From JADYZU01 sp964540965 (GTDB taxonomy: Bacteria > Pseudomonadota > Alphaproteobacteria > Rhodobacterales > Rhodobacteraceae): 64,000 nt of DNA. The position numbers and the translations under genes are program-made. The notes beneath the pieces were generated by a model, which saw only the letters and a list, made by a program, of their open reading frames with translations, had not been told where the DNA came from and searched no databases. The DNA is taken from the NCBI GenBank assembly GCA_964540965.1, contig CAZIOT010000007.1, positions 1 to 64,000 on the forward strand. Reading direction: 5' to 3'. Each line of letters begins with the position of its first letter. The stretch's first letter is position 1. This document shows positions 33,034-41,838 of this stretch, in pieces.

Positions 33034-33987
33034 ATGCGGGCATTCGTGTTTCCGGGCCAGGGCGCCCAGGCCGTGGGCATGGGCAGGGCTTTGGCCGAAG
33101 CCGTGCCTGCCGCTGCCGCAGTCTTTGCCGAAGTCGATGATGCGCTTGGTGAAAAGCTGTCGGCGCTGATCTGGGAGGGCGATGCCGAGACGCTGACCCT
33201 GACCCGCAATGCCCAGCCGGCGCTGATGGCGACCTCGATGGCCGCGCTGCGCGCGCTTGAGGCCGAAGGGGTGACGCTTGCCGACGCCGCCTTTGTCGCC
33301 GGCCATTCGCTGGGCGAGTATTCCGCGCTGTGCGCCGCCGGCGCCTTGTCGCTGCGCGATACGGCGCGGCTTCTGCGCATCCGCGGCGAGGCGATGCAAT
33401 CGGCGGTGCCGGTCGGTGTCGGCGCGATGGCGGCTCTGCTGGGCCTTGATTTCGCCGCCGCGCGCGAGGTCGCGGCCGAGGCCGCGCAGGGCGAGGTCTG
33501 CCAGGCGGCCAATGACAATGATCCGGCGCAGGTCGTCGTCTCGGGCCACCGCGCCGCGGTGGAGCGTGCGGTCGAGATCGCCAAGGCGCGCGGCGCCAAG
33601 CGGGCGCTGATGCTGCCGGTTTCGGCGCCGTTCCATTCCAGCCTGATGGCGCCGGCGGCGGTGGTGATGGCGGGGGCCCTCGATCAGGTGGAAATCCGCG
33701 CGCCGGCGGTGCCGCTGGTCGCCAATGTCCGCGCCGCTGCTGTCAGCGATCCCGCCGAAATCCGCGACCTCCTGGTCGAGCAGGTGACGGGATCGGTGCG
33801 CTGGCGGGAATCGGTCCTGTGGATGGAGGCGCAGGGCGTTTCGGAAATCTGGGAGATCGGCGCCGGCAAGGCCCTGTCGGGCATGGTCCGCCGCATCGCC
33901 AAGGACATCGCCTGCCGCAATATCGGCACGCCCGAAGAGGCGTCGGCCGCCGCGGCGTCGCTTGAAGAAGGAAATGCAGATGTTTGA
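33034..33987 (+). CDS. fabD: Malonyl-CoA:ACP transacylase
   Basis: The 317-aa enzyme loads malonyl groups onto ACP. It starts AFVFPGQGAQAVGMGRAL, has the nucleophile serine in FVAGHSLGEYSALCAAGAL (about residue 91), the malonate-binding arginine region LLRIRGEAMQSAVP, and the catalytic histidine in MLPVSAPFHSSLM. It overlaps fabG by 8 bases, so the two are coupled. Confidence 0.96.
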   Translation: MRAFVFPGQGAQAVGMGRALAEAVPAAAAVFAEVDDALGEKLSALIWEGDAETLTLTRNAQPALMATSMAALRALEAEGVTLADAAFVAGHSLGEYSALCAAGALSLRDTARLLRIRGEAMQSAVPVGVGAMAALLGLDFAAAREVAAEAAQGEVCQAANDNDPAQVVVSGHRAAVERAVEIAKARGAKRALMLPVSAPFHSSLMAPAAVVMAGALDQVEIRAPAVPLVANVRAAAVSDPAEIRDLLVEQVTGSVRWRESVLWMEAQGVSEIWEIGAGKALSGMVRRIAKDIACRNIGTPEEASAAAASLEEGNADV

Positions 33988-34717
33988 TCTGACTGGAAAG
34001 AATGCGCTGATCACCGGCGCCTCGGGCGGGATCGGCGGCGCGATTGCCCGCGCGCTGCATGGCGCGGGGGCGGTGGTGGCGCTGTCGGGCACCCGCGAGG
34101 CGCCGTTGCAGGCGCTGGCCGCGGATCTGGGCGACCGCGTGCATGTGCTGCCCTGCGATCTGGGCAATGCCGAGGCGGTCGAGGCGCTGCCGAAACAGGC
34201 CGTCGCGGCGATGGGATCGGTCGACATCCTGGTCAACAACGCCGGCATCACCCGCGACCAGCTGTTCATGCGCATGTCGGACGAGGACTGGGATCAGGTG
34301 ATCGCGGTCAACCTGACCTCGACGATGCGCCTGTGCCGCGGCGCGATCCGCGGCATGATGAAGGCGCGCTGGGGGCGGATCGTCAACATCTCGTCCGTGG
34401 TCGGGGCCACCGGCAATCCGGGGCAGGCGAATTACGCGGCGTCCAAGGCCGGCATGGTCGGCATGTCCAAGGCGATTGCCGCCGAGGTCGCCTCGCGCGG
34501 GATCACGGTCAACTGCGTGGCGCCCGGATTCATCACCACGGCGATGACCGACAAGCTGAACGACGACCAGAAGGCCGCGATCCTGACCCAGGTGCCCGCC
34601 GGCCGCATGGGCGAGGCCGACGAGATCGCCGCGGCGGTGCTGTATCTGGCAAGCGCCGAGGCCGGCTATACCACCGGCGCCACGCTGCATGTGAACGGCG
34701 GCATGGCGATGATCTGA
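33980..34717 (+). CDS. fabG: 3-oxoacyl-ACP reductase FabG
   Basis: This 245-aa NADPH-dependent SDR has ITGASGGIGGAIARAL, VNNAGITRDQLFMRM (typical of FabG), the catalytic NISSVVG serine and YAASKAGMVGM, and ends TGATLHVNGGMAMI. It reduces the beta-keto group in fatty acid elongation. ATG at 33980 follows AAGGA by 7 bases and gives the usual family size; a TTG at 33962 and ATG at 33974 are less likely. Confidence 0.96.
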   Translation: MFDLTGKNALITGASGGIGGAIARALHGAGAVVALSGTREAPLQALAADLGDRVHVLPCDLGNAEAVEALPKQAVAAMGSVDILVNNAGITRDQLFMRMSDEDWDQVIAVNLTSTMRLCRGAIRGMMKARWGRIVNISSVVGATGNPGQANYAASKAGMVGMSKAIAAEVASRGITVNCVAPGFITTAMTDKLNDDQKAAILTQVPAGRMGEADEIAAAVLYLASAEAGYTTGATLHVNGGMAMI

Positions 34718-34755
34718 GCGCCCTTGTCGCGGGATCAACCGCCGGGGGAAAGCGT

Positions 34756-34783
34756 TTGCCTCGGTCGGAATCTCTGCTATGAG
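34756..34783 (+). promoter_or_regulatory. Promoter of acpP
   Basis: TTGCCT (34756-34761), a 16-base spacer and TATGAG (34778-34783) preceded by TGC (extended -10) lie about 130 bases before acpP. A separate promoter would allow acyl carrier protein to be made at much higher levels than FabD/FabG. Confidence 0.6.
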
Positions 34784-34911
34784 GCCGGAAGGTCGGTTCC
34801 CGGGCCACGTTTCGGGGATCGTGGGGTACCGGGTCCAAACCGGGTCAGAGCGCGCCCTTGCGGCGTTAAGATGTAGCAGGGCGATTTGCCCGCGAGAATT
34901 GAGGAATGGAC

Positions 34912-35145
34912 ATGAGCGACGTTGCAGACCGCGTGCGCAAGATCGTGGTGGAGCATCTGGGCGTTGAAGGCGACAAGGTGACCGAAACCGCCTCGTTCAT
35001 CGACGATCTGGGCGCGGACAGCCTTGACACGGTCGAGCTCGTGATGGCCTTCGAAGAAGAATTCGGCATCGAAATCCCCGATGACGCCGCCGAAACCATC
35101 CAGACCTTCGGCGATGCGGTCAAGTTCATCTCGGCCGCGCAGTAA
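34912..35145 (+). CDS. acpP: Acyl carrier protein
   Basis: This 77-aa acidic protein carries the phosphopantetheine attachment serine in FIDDLGADSLDTVELVMAFEE (DSL motif, serine about residue 37). It shuttles acyl chains for fatty acid synthesis. The ATG at 34912 follows GAGGA by 6 bases; an ATG at 34906 overlaps that site. A strong terminator follows 20 bases after the stop. Confidence 0.98.
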   Translation: MSDVADRVRKIVVEHLGVEGDKVTETASFIDDLGADSLDTVELVMAFEEEFGIEIPDDAAETIQTFGDAVKFISAAQ

Positions 35146-35165
35146 ACCGGCCTGATCCGCTGCGG

Positions 35166-35194
35166 ACGGCGCCCCTTCGGGCGCCGTTTTCGTT
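35166..35194 (+). terminator. Rho-independent terminator of acpP
   Basis: A perfect stem ACGGCGCCC, loop CTTC and GGGCGCCGT is followed by TTTCGTTT. Confidence 0.9.
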
Positions 35195-35260
35195 TCTGCC
35201 TTCCGCTTGCGCTGCCCTTCGCCCGCCGCCAGACTGCCGGCGGCAGCAATGGGGGCGGCG

Positions 35261-36193
35261 ATGGCGGGCGGAAAACTGGGCGAGATGTTCGGCGCGGGCG
35301 CGCCCAAGACCTTTCTGGGCCTGCCAAGCGCCACAGAGGCTCCCGAGGCGCCAGTCGTCCTGATCGGCGCCGATGGCTGCACCCCCTATGCCAGTGTCGG
35401 GCATTATTGCGCCGGCGGCCCGGCGGCGATCCGCGCCGGATCGGCCGATTATGCCGCCAACCTGCATCACATGAATTTCGATCTGGGCGGGCAGACCTTT
35501 CCGGGGCGACTTGCCGCCGATGCCGGCGATCTGCCCATCGTCGACGATGCCGCGGCGAACCGGGCCATGATCCGCAGCGCGGTGGCGGCGGTGCTGGATC
35601 GCGGCGCGGTGCCGGTGCTGGTCGGCGGCGACGATTCCCTGCCGATCCCGATGCTTCAGGCGTTCGAGGGGCGGGGCAAACGCCTGACCATCCTGCAGAT
35701 CGACGCCCATATCGACTGGCGCGACGAGGTGCAGGGTGAACGCTGGGGCCTGTCGTCGACCATGCGGCGGGCGTCGGAAATGCCTTGGGTCGAGCGGATC
35801 GTGCAGGTCGGCCAGCGCGGCATCGGCTCGGCCCGGCCGCAGGATGTTGCCGATGCGGAACGCTGGGGCGTGACCTTTGTTCCGGGGCGCGAGGTGATGC
35901 GCGACGGGATCGCGCGCGCCCTGGCCGCGATTCCCCAGGGGTCCGAGATCGTCATCTGCTTTGACGTCGATGCGCTGGACCCGGCGATCCTGCCCGCCGC
36001 CATTGGCCGCACCGCCGGCGGGCTGTCCTATGGCGTGGCCCTGGACCTGATCGAGGGCGCGGCGGCGCGGGGGCGGATCGCGGCGCTGGATCTGGTCGAG
36101 TTCATGGCCGAACGCGATGTCGACGGCATCGGCGCCATGACCGCGGCGCAGCTTCTGGCCGCGGCGATGGGGGTGATCGCGCGGCAGGCCTGA
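35261..36193 (+). CDS. Arginase/agmatinase-family hydrolase with altered first metal motif
   Basis: This 310-aa protein is a ureohydrolase-fold enzyme. The second and third metal motifs are intact (LQIDAHIDWRDE and VICFDVDALDPAILPA). The first motif reads VGGDDSLPIP instead of GGDHS, so a manganese-binding histidine is replaced by aspartate. It may hydrolyse agmatine or another guanidino or formimidoyl compound, but the change makes the substrate and activity uncertain. The start is ATG 35261; ATG 35249 is an alternative. It lies between acpP and fabF without obvious pathway link. Confidence 0.8.
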   Translation: MAGGKLGEMFGAGAPKTFLGLPSATEAPEAPVVLIGADGCTPYASVGHYCAGGPAAIRAGSADYAANLHHMNFDLGGQTFPGRLAADAGDLPIVDDAAANRAMIRSAVAAVLDRGAVPVLVGGDDSLPIPMLQAFEGRGKRLTILQIDAHIDWRDEVQGERWGLSSTMRRASEMPWVERIVQVGQRGIGSARPQDVADAERWGVTFVPGREVMRDGIARALAAIPQGSEIVICFDVDALDPAILPAAIGRTAGGLSYGVALDLIEGAAARGRIAALDLVEFMAERDVDGIGAMTAAQLLAAAMGVIARQA

Positions 36194-36283
36194 CGCCGCG
36201 ACCGGCGGCCCCTCGCGCACCCCAGGTTGCGCGGGCCGCTGGGCCAAGGTATCACCGCCCGAAGGATTTCTGAGGGCTGAAGC

Positions 36284-37543
36284 ATGCGTCGTGTCGTCGT
36301 CACCGGGCTGGGTCTTGTCACGCCGCTCGCCGATGGGGTGGAACTGAGCTGGGAGCGGCTTCTGGCCGGCAAGTCGGGCGGCGGGCCGATCACCCAGTTC
36401 GACCCCAAGGACGTGGTCACCACCTATGCTTGCGAGGTCAAGCGCGGCGACGGCAGCGACGGCACCTTCAACGCCGACCGCTACATGGAGCCGAAGGACC
36501 AGCGCAAGGTCGACCATTTCATCGTCTTCGGCCTTGCCGCCGCGGTGCAGGCGGTCGAGGATGCCGGGCTGACCGACCTGTCGGACGAGGACAAGCTGCG
36601 CGTCGGCGTTCTGGCCGGATCTGGGATCGGCGGGCTGAATTCCATCGCCAATACCGCGATCATGATGAAGGAAAAGGGTCCGAAGCGGGTCTCGCCCTTC
36701 TTCGTGCCCGGGGCGCTCATCAACCTGATCTCGGGGCAGATCGCCATCCGCTACGGCTTCAAGGGGCCGAACCATGCGGTGGTGACGGCGTGCTCTACCG
36801 GCGCCCATGCCATCGGCGATGCGGCGCGGCTGATCAAATACGGCGCCGCCGACATCATGGTCGCCGGTGGCGCCGAGGCGGCGATCTGCGAGATCGGCAT
36901 CGCCGGCTTCAACGCCTGCAAGGCGCTGTCCACCAAGCGCGCGCACGAGCCCGAGAAGGCCAGCCGCCCCTATGACGCCGACCGCGACGGATTCGTCATG
37001 GGCGAGGGCGCGGGGATGGTGATCCTTGAGGAATACGAACACGCCAAGGCGCGCGGCGCCAAGATCTATGCCGAGGTGCTGGGTTACGGCATGTCGGGCG
37101 ATGCCTATCACATCACCGCGCCCAGCGAGGACGGCGAGGGCGGCGAACGGTCGATGCGGGCGGCGCTGGCCGATGCCGGGCTGCAACCCTCGGACATCGA
37201 CTATATCAACGCGCATGGCACCTCGACCATGGCCGACACGATCGAGCTGGGCGCGGTCGAGCGACTGTTGGGCGATCATGCCGGCGCGGTCACGATGTCG
37301 TCCACCAAATCGGCGACCGGGCATCTGCTGGGCGCGGCCGGCGCCATCGAGGCAATCTTTTCCATCCTCGCCATCCGCGATCAGGTCTGCCCGCCGACGA
37401 TCAATCTGGACAATCCGGCGGTGGAAACCCCGGTTGACCTTGCGCCGAATGCGAAACGTGAACGCAAGGTCGATGTCGCCCTGTCCAACTCCTTTGGCTT
37501 TGGCGGCACCAATGCGAGCGTGATCTTCGGGAAAGTCCGTTGA
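36284..37543 (+). CDS. fabF: 3-oxoacyl-ACP synthase II (FabF)
   Basis: The 419-aa condensing enzyme starts MRRVVVTGLGLVTPLADGVELSWERLL. It has the Cys-His-His triad: VVTACSTGAHAIGDA (about residue 169), DYINAHGTSTMADT (about 309) and KSATGHLLGAAGAIEAI (about 347), and ends SNSFGFGGTNASVIF. It elongates acyl-ACP and makes cis-vaccenate, the main fatty acid of this group. Its stop overlaps the mltG start (TGATG). Confidence 0.97.
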   Translation: MRRVVVTGLGLVTPLADGVELSWERLLAGKSGGGPITQFDPKDVVTTYACEVKRGDGSDGTFNADRYMEPKDQRKVDHFIVFGLAAAVQAVEDAGLTDLSDEDKLRVGVLAGSGIGGLNSIANTAIMMKEKGPKRVSPFFVPGALINLISGQIAIRYGFKGPNHAVVTACSTGAHAIGDAARLIKYGAADIMVAGGAEAAICEIGIAGFNACKALSTKRAHEPEKASRPYDADRDGFVMGEGAGMVILEEYEHAKARGAKIYAEVLGYGMSGDAYHITAPSEDGEGGERSMRAALADAGLQPSDIDYINAHGTSTMADTIELGAVERLLGDHAGAVTMSSTKSATGHLLGAAGAIEAIFSILAIRDQVCPPTINLDNPAVETPVDLAPNAKRERKVDVALSNSFGFGGTNASVIFGKVR

Positions 37544-38739
37544 TGTTCTTCTGGCGCAATGTCGCCTCGAACGCGCTGACGCTGTTTGTCGTCCTGCTGT
37601 TTCTGGCGGGCGGCCTGGTCTTGTGGGGCACGCGGCAGTATTCGGCGCCGGGGCCGCTCGCGCAGGCCATGTGCCTTGAGGTTCCGGCAGGCTCGACGAT
37701 GAGCGAAGTGGCGACACGGCTTGCCGAAGACGGGGCGGTGTCGTCGGCGATGATCTACAAGATCGGCGTCGACTATGCCGACCTCGAGGACGACCTCAAG
37801 GCCGGCTCCTTCCTGATCCCAGAAGCGGCCTCGATGGAGGAGATCGCAGGGCTGGTCACCCGCGGCGGCCAATCGACCTGCGGCACCGAAATCGTCCTGC
37901 GCATCGGCGTCGCCCGCAACCTGATCGAGATGCGGCGGCTGGACCCCGCGACCCGCGTTTACGAGGAACTGGCCCGCTTCGACCCGGCCGTCGATGCCGT
38001 GCCGCAGGATTACACCGACCTGCGCGCCGCGGCCGATACGCAATACCGCATCGTGGTGGCCGAGGGCACCACGACCTGGCAGGTGGTGCAGGCGCTGAAC
38101 GGCTTCGACGTGCTGGAGGGCGATGTCACCGCGATCCCGCCCGAGGGGATGCTGGCACCTGACAGCTATCCGGTGGCGCAGGGCGACGATATCGGCGCGC
38201 TGCTGGCACAGATGCAGGCGGCGCAAGAGGCGATCCTGGCCAGCCTGTGGCCGGAACGGGCCGAGGGCCTGCCCTTCGACACGCCGGAACAGGCGATGAC
38301 GCTGGCCTCGATCATCGAGAAGGAAACCGCGGTGACGGACGAGCGCCCGGTGGTGTCGAGCGTTCTGGTCAACCGGCTGCGCGAAGGCTGGAAGCTGCAA
38401 TTCGACCCGACGATCATCTATGGCATCACCCGCGGCCAAGGCGTGCTGGACCGGCCGATCCGCCAGTCCGACATCGACGGCGTGACCGAAGAACGGCAGC
38501 ATGGCGAGGTGCTGTACAACACCTATGTCATCGACGGCCTGCCCGCCGGCCCCATCGCCATCCCGGGGCGGACGGCGATTGCGGCGGCGCTGAACCCGGC
38601 GGCGACCGACTACATGTTCTTTGTGGCGACCGGCGACGGCACCGGCAGCCATGCCTTTGCCGCCACGCTTGAGGAACACAACGCCAATGTCGAACGCTGG
38701 CGCGCGGCCGAGGCGGCAGGGCAAGCGGACGGTGGTTAA
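37543..38739 (+). CDS. mltG: Endolytic transglycosylase MltG
   Basis: This 398-aa YceG-like protein has an N-terminal membrane anchor (NALTLFVVLLFLAGGLVLW), LysM-like segments, and the catalytic region LASIIEKETAVTDERPVVSSVLVNRLREGWKLQFDPTIIYG with the active glutamate in IEKET. It cleaves nascent glycan strands in the periplasm to end their synthesis. It is coupled to fabF by a 1-base overlap, a common fabF-mltG pairing in this order. Confidence 0.95.
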   Translation: MFFWRNVASNALTLFVVLLFLAGGLVLWGTRQYSAPGPLAQAMCLEVPAGSTMSEVATRLAEDGAVSSAMIYKIGVDYADLEDDLKAGSFLIPEAASMEEIAGLVTRGGQSTCGTEIVLRIGVARNLIEMRRLDPATRVYEELARFDPAVDAVPQDYTDLRAAADTQYRIVVAEGTTTWQVVQALNGFDVLEGDVTAIPPEGMLAPDSYPVAQGDDIGALLAQMQAAQEAILASLWPERAEGLPFDTPEQAMTLASIIEKETAVTDERPVVSSVLVNRLREGWKLQFDPTIIYGITRGQGVLDRPIRQSDIDGVTEERQHGEVLYNTYVIDGLPAGPIAIPGRTAIAAALNPAATDYMFFVATGDGTGSHAFAATLEEHNANVERWRAAEAAGQADGG

Positions 38740-38777
38740 GATTTTCTAGGCGAAACGGGCGGTTAGCGCCGCCCGGC

Positions 38778-38806
38778 TTGACTTTGCGCGCGGTCTGCGG
38801 CATGGT
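38778..38806 (+). promoter_or_regulatory. Possible promoter upstream of the GTA cluster
   Basis: TTGACT (38778-38783), a 17-base spacer and CATGGT (38801-38806) form a -35 box with a weak -10. Transcription from here would meet a strong terminator about 30-60 bases later. It is offered only as a candidate. Confidence 0.3.
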
Positions 38807-38833
38807 TTCAGGCATGCTGGTCAAGGCATGTGG

Positions 38834-38869
38834 ACGGCCCCGAAGGGAAACCTTCGGGGCCGTTTTTCT
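38834..38869 (+). terminator. Strong terminator/attenuator in front of the GTA cluster
   Basis: A perfect 13-bp stem (ACGGCCCCGAAGG, loop GAAA, CCTTCGGGGCCGT) is followed by TTTTCTT. It ends 47 bases before the first GTA gene and 130 bases after mltG. It should insulate the GTA genes from the fab/mltG transcript, or act as an attenuator if the GTA promoter is upstream. Confidence 0.88.
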
Positions 38870-38915
38870 TGGCCGGCCGGGACGGACCCCAACAACAACA
38901 ACGGGCTAGAACCGA

Positions 38916-39248
38916 ATGGAACCAAGCGATCCTGTCCAACTGGATGCCGAGGGACTGAAGGCGCTGCGTCACGACGCGGCGGTGCTGCTGACGGCGGTGC
39001 GCCGCACATTGGCCGAGCTGCTCGAGCGGGTGATCGAAGGCGATGCCGCCGTGCTCAGGGATGTCGCCAGCAAGCAGATGGATCTCGAAACCGCCCTGAA
39101 ACGGGTTTTTGAAGCGGAGCAGAAATATCATGAGCGGATCGAACGCGAACGCGGAACGGCCGGTGGCGACGACATCGACTTTGATGCGATCCGCGACCAG
39201 ATCGGGTGCCGCCTTCATCGCCTCCGCACCTGCGGCGGTCCAGACTGA
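38916..39248 (+). CDS. GTA small terminase-like protein (g1)
   Basis: This 110-aa protein is mostly helical (LDAEGLKALRHDAAVLL, LAELLERVIEGDAAVLRD, LKRVFEAEQKYHERIERE), fitting the small terminase-like first gene of RcGTA-type clusters. It would form an oligomer that helps the large terminase take up host DNA. No strong Shine-Dalgarno is visible. Its 3' end overlaps the terminase gene in another frame. Confidence 0.8.
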   Translation: MEPSDPVQLDAEGLKALRHDAAVLLTAVRRTLAELLERVIEGDAAVLRDVASKQMDLETALKRVFEAEQKYHERIERERGTAGGDDIDFDAIRDQIGCRLHRLRTCGGPD

Positions 39249-40539
39249 GTTCCTGGACAGCCTGACGCAAGCGGAATTGCGGGCGCTGCCCTGGCTGTTC
39301 GATTTCTGGGCGCTGGACCACCAGTTGCCGCCGGCGGGCGACTGGCGGACCTGGCTGATCCTGGGCGGGCGCGGCGCGGGCAAGACCCGCGCCGGGTCGG
39401 AATGGGTGCGGTCCATGGTCGAGGGGCCTCGGCCGCGCGACCCCGGCCGCGCCCGCCGCGTGGCGCTGGTGGGCGAGACCATTGCCCAGGCGCGCGAGGT
39501 GATGGTGTTCGGCGAAAGCGGCATCCTGGCCTGTTCGCCGCCCGACCGGCGGCCGGAATGGATCGCGGGGCGGCTGATGCTGCAATGGCCGAACGGCGCG
39601 GTGGCGCAGGTGCTGTCGGCGCATGACCCGGAAAGCTTTCGTGGGCCGCAGTTCGATGCCGTCTGGGCCGACGAGCTGGCCAAGTGGAAGAAGGGCGGCG
39701 ACGCCTGGGACATGCTGCAATTCGGCCTGCGGCTGGGCGATGACCCGCGCGCCTGCGTCACCACCACGCCGAAAAGCGTCAAGGTGCTGCGCGACCTGAT
39801 GGCCCAGCCCTCGACCGCGATGACCCATGCGCCGACCGCGGCCAACCGCGCCCATCTGGCGGGATCGTTCCTGGACGAGGTGCAGCGCCGCTATGCCGGC
39901 ACCAGGCAGGGCCGGCAAGAGCTGGACGGCGTGCTCTTGTCGGATGTCGAGGGCGCTTTGTGGAGCCACGAGATGATCGAGCGGGCCAGTGTCGAGGAGG
40001 TGCCGGAACTGGACCGGGTGCTGGTTGCCGTCGATCCGCCGGTAACCGGGCACAGCAAGTCGGACGCCTGCGGCATCGTCGTCGCCGGGGTGCAGATGCA
40101 GGGGCCGCCGGCCGACTGGCGGGCCTATGTGATCGAGGATGCGACGGTGCAGGGGGTGTCGCCGGTCGAATGGGCCAGGGCGGCGGTGGGGGCGCTGCGC
40201 CGGCATGGCGGCGAGCGGCTGATCGCCGAGGTCAATCAGGGCGGCGCGCTGGTCGAAAGCGTCATCCGGCAGGTCGATCCGCTCGTGCCGTTCCGTGCGG
40301 TGCGGGCCAGCCGCGGCAAGGCGATGCGGGCCGAGCCGGTGGCGGCGCTGTACGAACAGGGCCGCGTGCGGCACCGCCGCGGGCTGGGCGACCTCGAGGA
40401 CCAGATGTGCCAGATGACGACGCGCGGGTTCGAGGGGCAGGGCAGCCCCGACCGGGTGGACGCGCTGGTCTGGGCGCTGACCGAACTTGTCATCACGCCG
40501 GGGATGACCGTCGGGGCGCCGCGGCTGCGGGTGCTGTGA
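39130..40539 (+). CDS. GTA large terminase (g2)
   Basis: The ATPase/nuclease pumps host DNA into GTA heads. It contains WLILGGRGAGKTRAGSEWVRS (Walker A), VALVGETIAQAREVMVFGESG, FDAVWADELAKWKKG (Walker B-like) and a C-terminal nuclease domain (VAVDPPVTGHSKSDACGIVVAG, LIAEVNQGGALVESVI). The start is uncertain: ATG 39130 (469 aa) or ATG 39184 (451 aa, nearer RcGTA length); both overlap g1. The portal gene, normally next, lies 3 kb away. Confidence 0.93.
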   Translation: MSGSNANAERPVATTSTLMRSATRSGAAFIASAPAAVQTEFLDSLTQAELRALPWLFDFWALDHQLPPAGDWRTWLILGGRGAGKTRAGSEWVRSMVEGPRPRDPGRARRVALVGETIAQAREVMVFGESGILACSPPDRRPEWIAGRLMLQWPNGAVAQVLSAHDPESFRGPQFDAVWADELAKWKKGGDAWDMLQFGLRLGDDPRACVTTTPKSVKVLRDLMAQPSTAMTHAPTAANRAHLAGSFLDEVQRRYAGTRQGRQELDGVLLSDVEGALWSHEMIERASVEEVPELDRVLVAVDPPVTGHSKSDACGIVVAGVQMQGPPADWRAYVIEDATVQGVSPVEWARAAVGALRRHGGERLIAEVNQGGALVESVIRQVDPLVPFRAVRASRGKAMRAEPVAALYEQGRVRHRRGLGDLEDQMCQMTTRGFEGQGSPDRVDALVWALTELVITPGMTVGAPRLRVL

Positions 40540-40573
40540 GGGGGAAAGCTGTGTCGCGGATGCGGGCCGGAGC

Positions 40574-40591
40574 GGTGGGCGATTGCCCACC
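40574..40591. repeat. GGTGGGC/GCCCACC hairpin between convergent genes
   Basis: GGTGGGCGATTGCCCACC with following CTACGGGG matches the hairpin at 17826-17851 in design and flank. It lies between the terminase and antisense L,D-transpeptidase stops. It may be a bidirectional terminator or a small repeat; no U-run. Confidence 0.6.
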
Positions 40592-40710
40592 CTACGGGGC
40601 GACTTGCCTGCGACGCGGGTGAGGCGGTCGTTTGGATCGATTGTCAGGCGCCGCCGGCTGGGCTGGCCCGGTGGGCGGTTGCCGCCCTTCCGGCGGCCGT
40701 GTCCCGACCC

Positions 40711-41679
40711 TCAGGCGCCGCCCAGTGTCGTGGCGGATAGCGGATCGGTGGTCGCCGCGGTCGTTCCGGCGGTTTCGCTGGCAATATCGGTGGCGCCGCC
40801 GGCGGCCTCCATCTGCGCCAGCACCGCGGCGGGATAGCTGCCGTCCTCGTTGACCATCGCCTCGGGCACCGGCGGGCGCTGGCCGGCGGTGCCGTCGTGA
40901 ATCGATTCGCGGCTGGCGTAATAGGCCGGCAGTTCGATACCGCGGTTTGCCACCGCCTCGCCCTCGATCCGCAACGAATCCTCGTAGGAGCGGATGATGA
41001 CATCGGTGCCCGAGGGCACTTTGGGAAAGAGGTGGATGATGTCGTGGTTGAACAGCCGGATGCAGCCAGCCGACCCCGAATTGCCGATCGAGGACCAGTC
41101 GTTGGTGCCGTGGATGCGATAGAACGTGTCGCGTCCGCCGCGGTAGAGGTAAAGCGCCCGGGCGCCCAGCGGGCTTTCGGGGCCGCCGGGGACGCCGCCG
41201 GAATACTGGCCGTAGATCTCGGGCTCGCTTCTCAGCATGTTGGCGGTCGGCGTCCAGCCGGGCCATTCCTCTTTCCGCCGCACCTCGGTCGTGCCGCGCA
41301 TGCCGCGGCCCTGCCGGCCGACCGCGATGGGATAGCGCCAGGCGGTGCCGTCGCTTTCGATCCAGTACAGGAACTTGGCATGGGGGTCGATCTCGATCAC
41401 CCGCGCCGGGGCATCGCCCAGGTAGATGCCATTGGCGCGACGGTTGACGCCCTGCAGATAGGCGGGCGGCACCGGGCCCAGGGGCCAGGGTTCGTCGGGC
41501 AACGGGCCATAGCCGTCGACGATCTGGCTGACCGGGACGCCGCCGATCATCTCTTCCTCGGGTGGGGGGTTCGAGGTGGGCGCAGCGCCGCAGGCCGACA
41601 ATGCGGCAAGTCCGACAGAGCCGAACAGGAAATTGCGGCGGGGCAGCGCAAGCGCGGCGTGGGGGCGGGACAGGACCAT
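40711..41679 (-). CDS. L,D-transpeptidase (YkuD family), Tat-type lipoprotein signal
   Basis: This 322-aa enzyme cross-links peptidoglycan stems or attaches proteins to them. The signal has PRRNFLFGSVGLAALSAC: a twin-arginine motif plus lipobox LSAC. The catalytic core is YRIHGTNDWSSIG followed by SGSAGCIRLFNHDI, with the cysteine nucleophile; the usual SHGC is SAGC. VIEIDPHAKFLYWIESDG begins the YkuD domain. ATG 41679 is preferred; ATG 41724 would add 15 residues ahead of the signal. It lies antisense inside the GTA cluster, convergent with the terminase gene. Confidence 0.9.
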   Translation of the reverse strand: MVLSRPHAALALPRRNFLFGSVGLAALSACGAAPTSNPPPEEEMIGGVPVSQIVDGYGPLPDEPWPLGPVPPAYLQGVNRRANGIYLGDAPARVIEIDPHAKFLYWIESDGTAWRYPIAVGRQGRGMRGTTEVRRKEEWPGWTPTANMLRSEPEIYGQYSGGVPGGPESPLGARALYLYRGGRDTFYRIHGTNDWSSIGNSGSAGCIRLFNHDIIHLFPKVPSGTDVIIRSYEDSLRIEGEAVANRGIELPAYYASRESIHDGTAGQRPPVPEAMVNEDGSYPAAVLAQMEAAGGATDIASETAGTTAATTDPLSATTLGGA

Positions 41680-41838
41680 GACAGCGGGACTCGCGGCAGC
41701 GGAATCGGCCCGTGTTGATAACATCCCGTGACGGAAGCGCAATCGGCGCGGGGCGGCGGCGCGCCGCCGTGGCATGGGGGCCGCACTTGCATGGGGCGCG
41801 CGCCCGGCCCACGATGGGGCAGGGCGCGGAGGCTGGGC

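Noticed and set aside
34718..34911. tRNA gene upstream of acpP suggested by GGGTCCAAACCGGGTC
   Set aside because: The stretch is a short imperfect repeat; no cloverleaf with T-arm GGTTCRA could be built.
35126..37717. Open frame of 863 codons on the minus strand
   Set aside because: It is antisense to the arginase-like gene and fabF, both with clear motifs and start sites. The composition is that of a GC shadow.
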